Shown here piece after piece: positions 35,577-45,806 of a stretch of DNA of 64,000 nt. The position numbers and the translations under genes were made by a program. Source of the stretch: Deroplatys truncata (taxonomy: Eukaryota; Arthropoda; Insecta; Mantodea; Mantidae); assembly GCA_030765065.1 (NCBI GenBank), contig CM060984.1:101599488-101663487 (forward strand). The letters run 5' to 3'. Position 1 is the first letter of the stretch; the number at the start of each line of letters is the position of its first letter. The notes under the pieces are model-generated. The model worked only from the letters and a program-made list of their open reading frames with translations, was not told the origin of the DNA and did no database searches.

Positions 35577-37069
35577 CGAAAAGTCGATTAAATACCAAAT
35601 TCGGAATTATAAGTTCTGGATCTTGCAAGGATATGACACGAATATTTCAAGAAAATCCACCCACTCCAAACTACCCCGTTACATAGAAATTTTTTATTAC
35701 TTTTTTCTCTCAAAATGGTTCCAACGATTTTGATTAAAATTAGTGTGTATAAGATATTTTCATGACAAACAAAAAATGTATATCATGAATTTTTACTTTC
35801 TCTAATACGTATAGTAAGGGAAGTATTGTATTCCACCCAAAAATTCGATACCGTGATTTCACAGGAAATACATGTTTTGAGACCCCCTGAATCCAAAAAA
35901 GGCTTTTTGGAAACATGTCCGTGTGTATGTCTGTGTGTGTGTCTGTCTGTGAATAGAATAACTCAGAAACGAACAGTCGGATAAACACAAAACTCGGTAT
36001 TTAGGTTCAGTATCTGCCAGATATGCGACACGAAGGTTTTACAGAAAATTTCCCCACCCCAGACTACCCTTTACATGGAGCATTTTTCGAAAATTTTAAT
36101 TTTCTCAAAAATGGCTCTAACGATTTTGATTAAAATATCATATGTTTAAGATATTTTCATGACAAATGAAATGTATGTCTCGAATTTTCTGGGAATGTCT
36201 CCAAAAGTATTCTTCATTGTGAACGACTTTTGCATAATTGGTAAACCATAAGAGATAGACAACATTTTACTACACAAAATGTAGATCGCGTTAAAATACA
36301 CAATTTATGTCATATACATTTTTTTGTTGAGTGAACCATTTTCGAGATATTGCTTGTTATTCCCTTAAATTTTCGAATACTTATACTTTTTCTCAAATTC
36401 GTTATTCATTTTTTTTGTCCTGGTAATGCAAAGAGAATGGAATACTCCACATAGCAATCTGCTCTTAAAATATTTTTCTATAGCTTAAAGCCTACCAATT
36501 CCCCTTGCATCTACAAGAAAATTAGCAATAAGATTAACATGAAGCATATGGAGAATAAGCGTTTGTAAAAATTGTTTGTACAACAGTAGAGAAAGTCATG
36601 TGAGTGTAACATATCAGATTTGTTGGGAATAGCCTGTGATGTCCTCTACATTCTGAATGAGTTTTGTGTAATTGGTAAACCGTAGGAATAGAGGAAATCT
36701 TACAACAGATACGAAAAAAGAAGAAAAAGCATATCTGGTTAAAGCAAACAATGTATGTCAAATACGGTATTTTTGTGGCGAAACATACTTTGTTATTGAT
36801 TTTGGGGTTTTAAATACTTAAACTTTTTTTTACAGGTGGTTAGTCGCTATTCGTTTTTTCTCGTGGTCATACGAGGAGCATAGAATTTCAAAGCCATCAC
36901 ATAGCGTTCTGCTTTTTAAAAATCTGACTATCGCTTTAGTATTCTTCTCATACCTACAACAAAATGTGAACCATATCGATTAACAAGGAGTAGATGAAAG
37001 AGTAAGCGTTTGTAAGAATAGTTTGTAGACGAGTGAATAGAAAAAGTCATTTGAATGTAACACATAAGA
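35577..37069 (-). mobile_element. H element, copy 8 (truncated half of the dimer), split by copy 9
   Basis: It begins inside the family sequence (GAAAAGTCGATTAAATACC), lacking the normal 3' terminus, and runs to the 5' end CACATAAGA near 37069. Copy 9 interrupts it at 35790-36618. Without the insert it is about 664 bp, close to the 683 bp of the matching half at 50987-51669. Confidence 0.7.
35790..36618 (-). mobile_element. H element, copy 9 nested in copy 8
   Basis: A complete copy resembling copies 1-3. Left of it copy 8 reads TATATCATGAAT, and right of it copy 8 resumes with TTGTTGGGAATAGCCTG. The join matches the uninterrupted core of other copies (GAATTTTCTGGGAATAGC), so the insertion was clean, within a T-run, and left no visible long duplication. 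Confidence 0.75.
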
Positions 37070-37688
37070 TTTTTCTCTTACAGCTTAAAAGTGGTACAGC
37101 TAAACCTGGATTTTAAAAAAAACGTTGTCTATGTATTGTACTGTCTGGCTTTCACCCACTCACTAATTTACTCAGAGCTCTAACGAACCGCCACTGATGC
37201 ATATTTTCCCATCTCGTCTCCACAGAAACCAAGTTCTCCGTGAATGTAAAAGCTGCCCATCTGAAAGAGGTTAACGAATGGTGAATTTATTGATGTTTTA
37301 ATGTGGTTTCGATCCGTGTCTGGCGGCCCCGCAGGGATCTGAAACTCTATACAGACATAATTATGTTCGGACTCAGGTCTCCTGCAGAGACCCAAATCAA
37401 CTGGTTCTGACTGTGGCGGACCGCAGAGTAAAACAAACGTAATCTCCCATGCATACTCCTCTATTCCACTAGGCAGAATCGAGAGGAAATTGAAGGCATG
37501 GTCAATCTCAGAACGGAGCATTTTCCTGCAAACATATTTTAATGCAATTCGCAATTATCCATTTGAATAATCGGGCGCCCTTCCCCTACATGGGTCAAAA
37601 ATTTCCAAAATTAGAAATGTGATCTGGAGCATCAATGGAAACTGGAACATGCGTAGAAAAAACCTAGCAGGAAGGAAAGAAAAAATTT
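37070..37688. other. Unique, moderately GC-rich interval between two H elements
   Basis: This interval carries no repeat I recognise and contains the minus-strand candidate exon at 37180-37525. Confidence 0.4.
37180..37525 (-). CDS. Candidate protein-coding exon of unknown function
   Basis: A minus-strand frame of about 114 codons begins right after a splice-acceptor-like sequence (ATATGTTTGCAG, with AG at 37527-37526). It continues to a stop at 37180-37182. The text includes KMLRSEIDHAFNFLSILP, YAWEITFVLLCGPPQSEP, HNYVCIEFQIPAGPPDTD and ends GDEMGKYASVAVR. Amino-acid composition is balanced, with no low-complexity sequence, unlike most frames here. I do not recognise the protein and see no signal peptide or membrane span. 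It might be a terminal exon of a host gene, a gene fragment carried by neighbouring mobile elements, part of an uncharacterised repeat, or chance. Internal AG/GT sites could shorten it. Confidence 0.3.
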
Positions 37689-38478
37689 TCTGATGTTACA
37701 TTTACATTACTTTCTCTATCCACACTTCTATAAACTATTCTTACAAACGCTTATTTTTGTGGCTGCTTCATGTTATTTGAGATAAACTATTGCGGAAATG
37801 GTTTTATCACACATTTCGTTATAGGTACAAGGGGAATAAAGTAGTTTAAGTGATAGTCAAATGTTTTAAAAGCGGATCAGTATGTGATGTCTTTAAATTT
37901 CTGTTCTCTTTGCATGACCAGAGAATAAAGATGAATAGCGACTTAGCGGTTGAAAAAATTTAGGAAGCATTTGACTATGCAAATCAGCAATAAAGAATAT
38001 CTTGAAAATGGTTAATGTCACAAACAATTATTTGACATAAATTTTCTGTTATAAAGAAATTTACATTTTTTTTTGTGATAAGCTTTTTTGTTTATCTCTT
38101 TCGATTTACAAGTTATAAAGAAAAACTCAAATCAAGAATCAACCATATGTCATACAATATGGTATTGTAATCAAAATCATTTGAGCCGTTTTATAGAAAA
38201 TAAAAAAAAATGAAAGTTGTTACATGTAAAGGGTAGTTTGGAGTGGGTATCTTCATTTCGCGTCTTTGGAATACGCTCAACTTAAATACCAAATGTGGTG
38301 TTTAATCGACTTTTCGTTTTTGAGTTATGCTGTTCACACACACTCAAGGAGCTTTTTCTAAAAATACTTTGTTTTTTCTTTGATTCTGGGTGTTTCAAAA
38401 GCTGCATTTCTGTGAAATCTCGATATCGAATGTTTGGGTAGAATACAATATTGTTCTACTTCCTCTAGATAAGTAACA
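37689..38478 (+). mobile_element. H element, copy 10 (diverged)
   Basis: Runs from TCTGATGTTACATTTACAT to a decayed 3' end near CTTCCTCTAGATAAGTAA. The core GGGTAGTTTGGAGTGGG and TTATGCTGTTCACA blocks are clear. The terminal hairpin is degraded. Confidence 0.6.
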
Positions 38479-38796
38479 GTTTATTCCATCAAGCCCTGAT
38501 TTCATGAATACATTAGCGGTTACTATCTAAATATGAATGCAACCTCTCGATACTGTAGGTACACAAAATATTTAATCCTTTATATTGCAAAGACCATTCA
38601 ACGTTAAGGAGTTTTAAAAAAATACACGTGTATCTAATACAGGTTGGGCATTCTTAACCCAGCGTACCAATCGACCTTCACCCCTCCCCTTCTCGTTTGC
38701 TGTTTGCAACACACAGCAGTCTTCTAACCCAGTGGTGGAGTTCACTGATGTACGGAATTACGAGACGCATTGCACAAGAGTTGGTTGAAGAAATTC
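38479..38796. other. No gene seen
   Basis: Unremarkable sequence between an H element and SINE B copy 4. Confidence 0.45.
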
Positions 38797-39062
38797 AGTT
38801 TTATTTATGACGCTCTTTAACTGCTGTGGTCCTTAGCGTCCCTTTCTACATACATTGGTCGTGAAAGACTCAGAGGCCTCTTATCAGGCTTGAGGATCTT
38901 TTACGTGCCGTAAATCTACGACATGGGACCATCGGCTTTACTTCCCTTCCGAAGAAAGCCATGCTATGAATTTTTAAGCCCGAAAAAAAATCCATCGCCC
39001 TCCGCCGGGTTTGAACCCGCGACCTCGGGAACTAGGGGCCAGCATGGTAACGAGAGTTGGTC
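38797..39062 (-). mobile_element. SINE B, copy 4
   Basis: Reverse copy beginning at its tail (TTTTATTTATGACGCTCTT), with CTTTTACGTGCCGTAAAT and a good head (GGTTTGAACCCGCGACCTC). The A-box region is decayed (AGCATGGTAACGAG). Confidence 0.8.
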
Positions 39063-39124
39063 GAACATCTGGGGAAGAATGGGCTCTTTCATATTTTGTA
39101 GCATACAAAGATGCTGCAACGTAC

Positions 39125-39166
<42 letters not shown>
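39125..39166. repeat. (GT)n(AT)n compound microsatellite
   Basis: A short TG run followed by about 30 bp of TA. Confidence 0.95.
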
Positions 39167-39167
<1 letters not shown>

Positions 39168-40065
39168 TTGCATTGTATATTAATTTTTAGTTATGCAGGG
39201 AATTTCAAAACGAAGTACAGAACTTAACTTCTTTTACATTTAGAGCAAGTTTCCTATGGTAAACAGAAATGACAAATGACAATCATGTACGCTATAATTT
39301 TTATGAAGTTAGACAATAACATTCCTTAAATATTCATGATATTGAGGTTTTGTAAATAACAAAACTTCTCAGAAAGAATGCGCTAATAATGAATGAATGA
39401 AATTTATTTGGCATTAATCACATACAATATCTAGTTACATTTATACAAGATAAACTTTCCTTCTTTTTTTCGTTAGACACCAACTAATTTCTATCCTTAA
39501 CAGCTGTTTGTTTGTTCCTTTGAACCTTATACACACTAACACCCTGGTTATTGGTGTTTAAGAATCCTGTTTAACTAATGCAAATTAACTAATCCTATTC
39601 CCTCGTTAATTTAATTTCTTCCTCCTTTCATTAACTGACAGTTCTATATCATTTCTCATGTCTTTCTTACTCTCTCTAACCTGTGCCCTTTATTTCCTTT
39701 GTTCTAAGTTCCTGCCCCTTCTAATAAACACTCGTATTCCCCTGGTACCCTGTCTTTCATTTTCGAATACATAATAAGCTTTTGCACACTTTTCACACAA
39801 TTCTGTTATTGAGATATTTCGGTGCTTTGAAAAACACGCACACACAACAATATAAAATGCTATTTTAGCTTCGTGGTTGTCTATTATAGATATTAGCATC
39901 AATCATTTATTCAGAATGGAAAAAGAGAGTTTACTCTAGTTTTATATGTGTAAGAATTTTTCATCAGAGGCAGTTTTGCAATACATTCCCGCTTTCATTC
40001 ATCGACCTCCCTCCGCGATCTTTACTTAGGTACCCGCTGGTGACCCTACAATATTCATCTGAGGG
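39167..40065. other. No gene seen; possible element tail near 39390
   Basis: AT-rich. Near 39392-39440 AATGAATGAATGAAATTTATT resembles a simple-repeat tail of a retroposon, but no body can be assigned. Confidence 0.4.
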
Positions 40066-40180
40066 GAATGAATTGGGTGGTAGCTTCTGTGACCTGCATT
40101 CGGGAAGTCAAATCCAGTATCCCGACCAATCTGACTGATTTTTTTCATGGTTTCCCTATTCGCCAGATAAATACCGCACT
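40066..40180 (+). mobile_element. SINE C, copy 2 (fragment)
   Basis: CTGCATTCGGGAAGTCAAATCC (B-box region) and TTTTCATGGTTTCCCTATTCGCCAGATAAAT match the C family order. Confidence 0.55.
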
Positions 40181-40690
40181 GGATATCAAAATTCCGCACA
40201 TTATAGAAAAAAGAATATGTAACAAATTGTGAAGGAAGGTTACTATGCAACTAAGGTCATCTATCAAGTTACCCAAACAGGTAGTACAGGAAGGCGACTG
40301 TGATTCTAACATAATTATTCGACATCAGATTGACTATATGTATGTGCCCACAGAATAGCAATTACACGGTCGCGAAAAGACTACCTTCCGATTAAATCAA
40401 AAACAACAAACTGGATCGCGCACATACGATTACACAACTGAAGCCATCTAGCAGCAGAGTGCTCAAGCGGATCCATCAGGAAGACAGCTACACAACTAAG
40501 ACCGCCTGAATAGCACACGCTAAATCATATGAATTTACAGAACCGCCCCCCCCCTAAAATAAATGTCGGCTAACTTGATAAAACTGTTTTTCGCCCATTC
40601 TTAATTACTCTAGGGTTAGGTTAACAGAAAACGGAGTGAAAACTTAAATGTTGATTCAGAATAAAGCAGGAGCCAAAACGAAAACGGTTA
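40181..40690. other. No gene seen
   Basis: Unremarkable sequence with a short poly-C near 40545. Confidence 0.45.
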
Positions 40691-41176
40691 TTAAAGAGAC
40701 GTATGGTTCACAATACGCCGCGAACGGAAACGATTATCAACAGCAGCGTTGAAAGTCAATTATGCGCATTGGGGTGTCATTTGTGTGTTACTAGCCAATT
40801 ATATTTTTGTACACCTGTTTGTAATTCAGCTAGCATAATGGAGCTTAAAATTCTATGCAATACATATTTTCTAAAAGCCACGCCATTACGATTTTTGATT
40901 CTTCTTGCCAAAGCGTCATTCAAATGCATTTGCAATAATGGGGTACATTAAAGCTTGCTATTCCGTGTTTTCGGTTCTTTTGTTTTTTCGGGCTTGTTTT
41001 CCTAGTTTGTTATTGTTCACGGCCTCCTTGAACAATTTCTATCATGAAGACAGCCACTTCGAATGTGGATCCAATATGCTGTTCTCGGGGTGCAATAAGC
41101 TTTTCGTTAATTGTGAACGTTCATATGGTAATCTCCGTTCTGGTTCTCGTTCCCGGTTATTGTAAACCAGCCTTAA
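40691..41176. mobile_element. MITE-like element with TTAA at both ends (tentative)
   Basis: TTAA at 40691-40694 and 41173-41176 encloses imperfect inverted ends. The left has TGGTTCACAATA-cgCCGcGAACGgaa; the right, on the other strand, has TGGTTTACAATA-aCCGgGAACGagaa. The TTAA sites would fit piggyBac-type insertion, but small indels near the ends leave the class open. Confidence 0.35.
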
Positions 41177-42439
41177 GCATGCAGCCGAGAGTGTATATCC
41201 ATTGGTCAAACATTAATTCACTTTAATGGTAATACAGGCATTCAATAACAGCCAAAAGTGTGGCAGTCCCCACTATCATCTTCTAGTTAAAGGCTGATCC
41301 TGTCTGCCGCCGCCTAGAATTCGGCGTCTATAAGATCGAGACCCAACGTGGAAGTTTAGAGATTTGCTGCCTCTTCACTTTCTTGGGAAATATATTAGCT
41401 GACACGCTACGCAGCACAATACAAAGTCTGAGAATATCGATGTGCATAACCTCCCATCACATCATATTACAAATTGCTGTTTCAGCACAAGTGACTTTTC
41501 TTGCTTCTCTTTCGCTTCCTTTTGGATAAGTAAAGTATATTTTATTCAGAAGCACTTACAACAAAGCTATCTAAAATAAATATACTTTGCATTATTTGAA
41601 AATGTTTTCAGCTATGGGCTACTCGTAAGTATATGTAAACTAGCAAACTTAGTGGGATTTTGCTTCTATCCCCCCAAGAAAAAGGTTTTAGAACTTTGTG
41701 CCATACGTTTTACAATGCTCAATGCAAGTCACGTAATAAGCAACAGAGAATCTTGTTAGCGTACAATTGTTACATGTCACAATTTTGTTTTACATTCAGG
41801 AATGTGAATCAGTTTACTCTGAATGGGCATGTACACACCAACTTTGAATACCAGAAATATTGACAAATTACATGTGCCATTCATTAGACTGAAGAAAGTT
41901 AAAGATAGTTACATATTTGGTAACCAGCATTATAGCTTACAATAAGCTGCCTATCCACATGAGAGAACTGAATATGGCACAGGTAAAACTGGGTTGATTG
42001 GTAGTGTTTATTATAATGTGGACGAATTTTTTTAATACTAACAGCATTATAATTTTATACTAACTTTAGATGTGTATATTATTTTGACTATACCCAATGT
42101 ACGCAGTGGCTGGACTAATAAAGAAAGAATAAAAGAATGAATATGGAAACCTGGATAATTAATTATGAGGTTTTGGTAAGACAGCAAGCTCTGAATAGCA
42201 GAGATTTTCGTAAAATTCCCAGTGTTAAGGAGATCGATGTGATGAATCCAAATATATCAACAAATACGGAGTATTTTCCGCCTGGTGAGCTGTGTTTATG
42301 TGCTTCGGAGCACGATGCCATCGGCATTGTTAATAGCCCCCTTCCCAGGCCAGCCTTTTTTTGGGGGGGTAAACCTCCCATTTTTTTATTATTAATAAGA
42401 TCAAGCAAGGAAGAGGTCCCTAATGTTTCCAGATTGAAT
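41177..42439. other. No gene seen
   Basis: AT-rich. A 106-residue frame from 42137 runs into SINE C copy 4 and has no recognisable domain. Confidence 0.4.
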
Positions 42440-42805
42440 TCCTCCACCGCCGCCTGAACCCACCCATTGGGCCCTGAGCCTCCGGGCGTGGGGATCCCCG
42501 AAGGAGCGCCCAGAGGTGGGTATCCAACCGAGCAGTCCCTGGACGACGTCAGAAACAAATCACCACAGAGTGCATAGTCACCGATTATCCGCAAGCCGCC
42601 GAACCCGTCGCCTGGTCCTACAACCCTGAAAAATGACAAGGTAGAGGAAATGAGGGGCAGGAGAGTCGTGGTAGAAGATGAACCTCCCCAGCATTCACCT
42701 GCGGACCCGGGGTAACCACGAAAAACCCATGGGTCGGAGTGGACGGTCGCCGGGATCGAACCCAGGAACTCCCGAATGCGAGTCTCACACGTTATTGGTG
42801 GCACC
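42440..42805 (-). mobile_element. SINE C, copy 4
   Basis: On the minus strand: ACTCGCATTCGGGAGTTCC, GGTTCGATCCCGGCGACC, CCCATGGGTTTTTCGTGG, TTACCCCGG and, further in, GTTGTAGGACCAGGCGAC. The same order occurs at 47569. A 213-residue minus-strand frame crosses this repeat and is not a gene. Confidence 0.7.
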
Positions 42806-43187
42806 TCGCTCTGTAGTTAAGAACGGTAGTCTATAATGCACTTTAATATCACAGCCATTCATTAATATGTATTAGGTCCAGAAATGTGTGGCCCATTTAT
42901 GCCATAACCAGTACAATAAAACAATTGTATATGACATTCACATTCTGGTAGCTTGCAATGAGGATATGTACAAAGTGAGCCAAAAGACTCCGAACCGCCT
43001 GCGCGGTGTTTTTTCCTGTCCGCGTCCTCGGCGCTCGACGTCTGCTGCTTTCATAGAAACGCGCGGATAAAACCATACAATATTTTTAAAACTACTTTTA
43101 AAGGCTTCATTTACCAACTTTATGAAAGGAAATGCTGAAACTGGCCACCGACGTTGTCCATACATTTTTGGCACCTCTTTAGAAAAC

Positions 43188-43468
43188 TATCCATCATGGA
43201 ATTTTTGGGGGGAATTTTCCAAACGATGACCGATGTCATCTAATGTTTCTTCGTTAAGAACCGAACGCCATATTTTAGATTTCTTAGCCTGAACACTTCC
43301 TGTGGCCTGAAATTTACTGTAAAGTTCATGGATTGTTGTACGGCCTGGAACTTTTACATCTGGAAATCTTTCTGTAAATCGTACTTTCACTTGGCGAGCT
43401 GACCGAGTTAACACATACGAATCATAAACAAATACACGCTGTGCAGTAGAAAACAAATACTGAGCCAT
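43188..43468 (-). pseudogene. DUF4817 N-terminal domain joined to a transposase C-terminus by deletion
   Basis: From MAQYLFSTAQRVFVYDSYVL the frame reads a complete-looking DUF4817-type DNA-binding head: VKVRFTERFPDVKVPGRTTIH, then LYSKFQATGSVQAKK and LNEETLDDIGHRLENSPQK. Just downstream on the minus strand the sequence switches to MDSFLKRCQKCMDN, which belongs to the extreme C-terminus of the same transposase type. The whole catalytic domain is therefore missing. Head and tail meet near 43190-43200 in different frames. Such internally deleted copies can be mobilised in trans but cannot make transposase. Confidence 0.65.
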
Positions 43469-43904
43469 AATATACTTTGTGACTAAGTACAGGACAAAAT
43501 AATAAATAGCTCGTAATAATTGAAGTATAATTGACGCAATAGTTCTAGACACGTGAAAATCTTGACAGCTATGAAGCGAGTTGCTTACCAGATCAGGAGG
43601 TGACCGGTCGTCTGCATGCTGCAGGAGTGCGTGGGACAGTCATTGCCAAATATCCGCACACTGGTTATGCACTACACTGCGCTGCACGGATAAACTTATA
43701 GTTATATACAGTATATTTAAATACACCGCTGTAAAAATGCCTCCAATTCTTCCACACCTGACATTCCTTCCCCTTCTGTAGAATCACCACATCACTGCTG
43801 TCGTTACTTTCTGCACCATTATCCTGGATGAGAATTTTTTTCTATTTGAATTTCAGCAATTCCATATTTTTGGAAATAATGATTCTCAATTTATTCAACA
43901 TGTT

Positions 43905-44130
43905 AACATACATTTTCCCATTTTGGCCTTCCAATTTCTGCAAATCCCTCCGGGGTAACTTAAAACATAAAGTGTATAAGACAAACCCACATACCCTGGA
44001 AGAATTAAAACAAAGTATCCGCCAGGAAATTTCTCAACGTAAACTACGGCGAGCGATGGATAGTTTCCTAAAGAGGTGCCAAAAATGTATGGACAACGAC
44101 GCTAGCCAGTTTCAGCATCTCCTTTCGTAA
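43905..44130 (+). pseudogene. C-terminal part of a DUF4817-type mariner-like transposase
   Basis: The frame contains NLKHKVYKTNPHTLEELKQ and IRQEI, then RRAMDSFLKRCQKCMDNDA, ending QHLLS-stop at 44130. This corresponds to the last third of the transposase, after the final catalytic Asp. Upstream, the expected WPPRSPDLxPxDFFLWG region is collapsed to WPSNFCKSLRG, so catalytic residues are gone. No matching head is found on this strand. Confidence 0.65.
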
Positions 44131-44275
44131 AGTTGGTAAGTAAAGCCTTTAAAAGTAGTTTTAAAAATGTATGGTTTCATCTGCGCCTTTCTATGATAGC
44201 GGCAGATGGCAACGAGCGCCGAGGACGCGGACGGGAAAAACACCGCGCAGGTGGTTCGGAGTCTATTGGCTCACT

Positions 44276-45492
44276 AATAATGCAGAGATTCCAAACCTCC
44301 TGATGTTTGAGGCGTGTCCACTAGCGAATAGCAGCGGTGCGCTGTTGCCTCTTACGGCAGCATAGCTTACCTCTTGTAAAACTCGAAACGCAATATCATC
44401 TGCGCGCATGCGTATTTCATATCATAGAAAGCAACAAATGGAGGATAAAAGGTGACGATCTTCTGAACAAATACAAAAGAAGAACATATTTTTACAGCAA
44501 TGGTTCCAATTCTATGTATTAATGTATAGTTATCTTTCGTGAGGCTTAAATTGAGCCTTGTCTTTATAGTTATCCTTATAATAGTAATAAATACGTTGCT
44601 GGCGTAAATTATGTTACTCGTTTTTAATGCTGTCAATTGGCTGTTATGTTTCCACAATTTGATGAATCAAAATGTTTGTGATTTTGCAAAATAGCTCCTG
44701 CCACAAGACATGTTGTATCATGAGGTAGACATGTAGATAGAGATCTATGAATGTAACTTCCTCCAGGTTGAAGCAATTAAGGTTTGGCTAACAATAACAA
44801 AACCCCTTGAATAGCAAAGAATACATAGAAATGCATGTTTTTTGTGTATTCATTTCTGTTATTGTGTCTCTTATATTATTAGAATTTTAAAGGGAAAATT
44901 GCTACAGTATTTACTACAAACGCGGAACACTGCCGAAGTAGAGTGAGGTTTGGCAACGACGCAGTTGCACCGTATTGGCTCTCGCGAAGGCACTATGCTA
45001 TAAGCGTTTTGTCGAAACTGATTGTTGCTGCAGTGAAAGCGAAATGTTTTGAGTGTGTATCGCCACTGCAGCGAGACGCTTCGCTGGTCAGCCTCTTGCC
45101 TATTTATTGGTAACCACTGGAGCAGTAAGGATGTCATTACAGGATTTGTTATCCTTTATCCTTACACAGAGTTAAGGCACAAAGAAAACATCGCATGTGA
45201 CAATCGCGGCGTTGACTATGCCCGTCTCGTTTGTAATAACTTCAACCCGCGCTGGACACGACCCAACTTCCGGATATCTGCGTTCCGGGTTCAACACCCG
45301 GCGCATCTCCAATACGGTTTCGCGCGGCTCAACAAGGAAGATGCAGAAATACAGTAATCAACTTTCCTCGTTCCTGCAATTCTGTAAACGGAATAAATAT
45401 GTAAAAATTGCTAACCGTTCATTAACTTCCAAATCTACCTTAGGCTATGAATACGTCCTCATATTACTACTAGATATTTGCTTTTAATAAAC
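44276..45492. other. No gene seen
   Basis: Mixed sequence. Frames at 45049-45357 and 45197-45487 (about 100 residues) are unrecognised. Confidence 0.4.
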
Positions 45493-45504
45493 TTATCCTG
45501 TTTA

Positions 45505-45798
45505 TGTAAGAACGTAGGTTTTCACGGCCGGTGTCACAATTATAACTAATATGATTTTCCGGGCTGTTATGCCGTGGTCTGCTGAAGAAAGATTTCCCAG
45601 ACGTTTCGTCCACAACTGCGGTGGACATCTTCAGTGGCGCGGACGAAGTCTTCTCGGTGAAAGACGCTGCGATACTTTCACCGAGAAGACTTCGTCCGCG
45701 CCACTGAAGATGTCCACCGCAGTTGTGGACGAAACGTCTGGGAAATCTTTCTTCAGCAGACCACGGCATAACAGCCCGGAAAATCATATTAGTTATAA
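45505..45798. mobile_element. Foldback element: perfect 126-bp inverted repeat with 11-bp loop
   Basis: Arms 45538-45663 and 45675-45800 are exact reverse complements by my reading; the loop is 45664-45674. The same peptide start (MIFRAVMPWSAEERFPRR) can be translated from both strands, which confirms the symmetry. A 12-bp direct repeat, TTATCCTGTTTA, stands at 45493-45504 and 45799-45810, consistent with a target duplication. A 33-bp unpaired leader (45505-45537) lies on the left only. Confidence 0.75.
45538..45663 (+). repeat. Left arm of the 126-bp palindrome
   Basis: Begins AATTATAACTAATATG and ends CTTCTCGGTGAAAG. It includes the motif CGTTTCGTCCACAACTGCGG and its partial internal reverse GGACATCTTCAG. 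Confidence 0.85.
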
Positions 45799-45800
45799 TT
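45675..45800 (-). repeat. Right arm of the 126-bp palindrome
   Basis: Exact reverse complement of 45538-45663. It ends directly in the right copy of the 12-bp direct repeat. Confidence 0.85.
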
Positions 45801-45806
45801 ATCCTG

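Larger units (their letters stand above)
42974..44275. mobile_element. Inverted pair of DUF4817-type mariner-like remnants
   Basis: The left arm (42974-43195) is an imperfect reverse copy of the right arm (44055-44275). Both outer ends read AGTGAGCC on their own strand, followed by a shared ACTCCGAACC. Each arm encodes the C-terminal end of a mariner-like transposase pointing outward, plus about 150 bp of 3' flank. Between them lie an N-terminal domain on the minus strand and part of a C-terminal region on the plus strand. It could be two separate insertions or one rearranged foldback element. Confidence 0.55.

Noticed and set aside
42163-42804. 213-residue minus-strand protein
   Set aside because: Most of it is SINE C copy 4 read on one strand; no domain is visible and the frame extends into unrelated flank.
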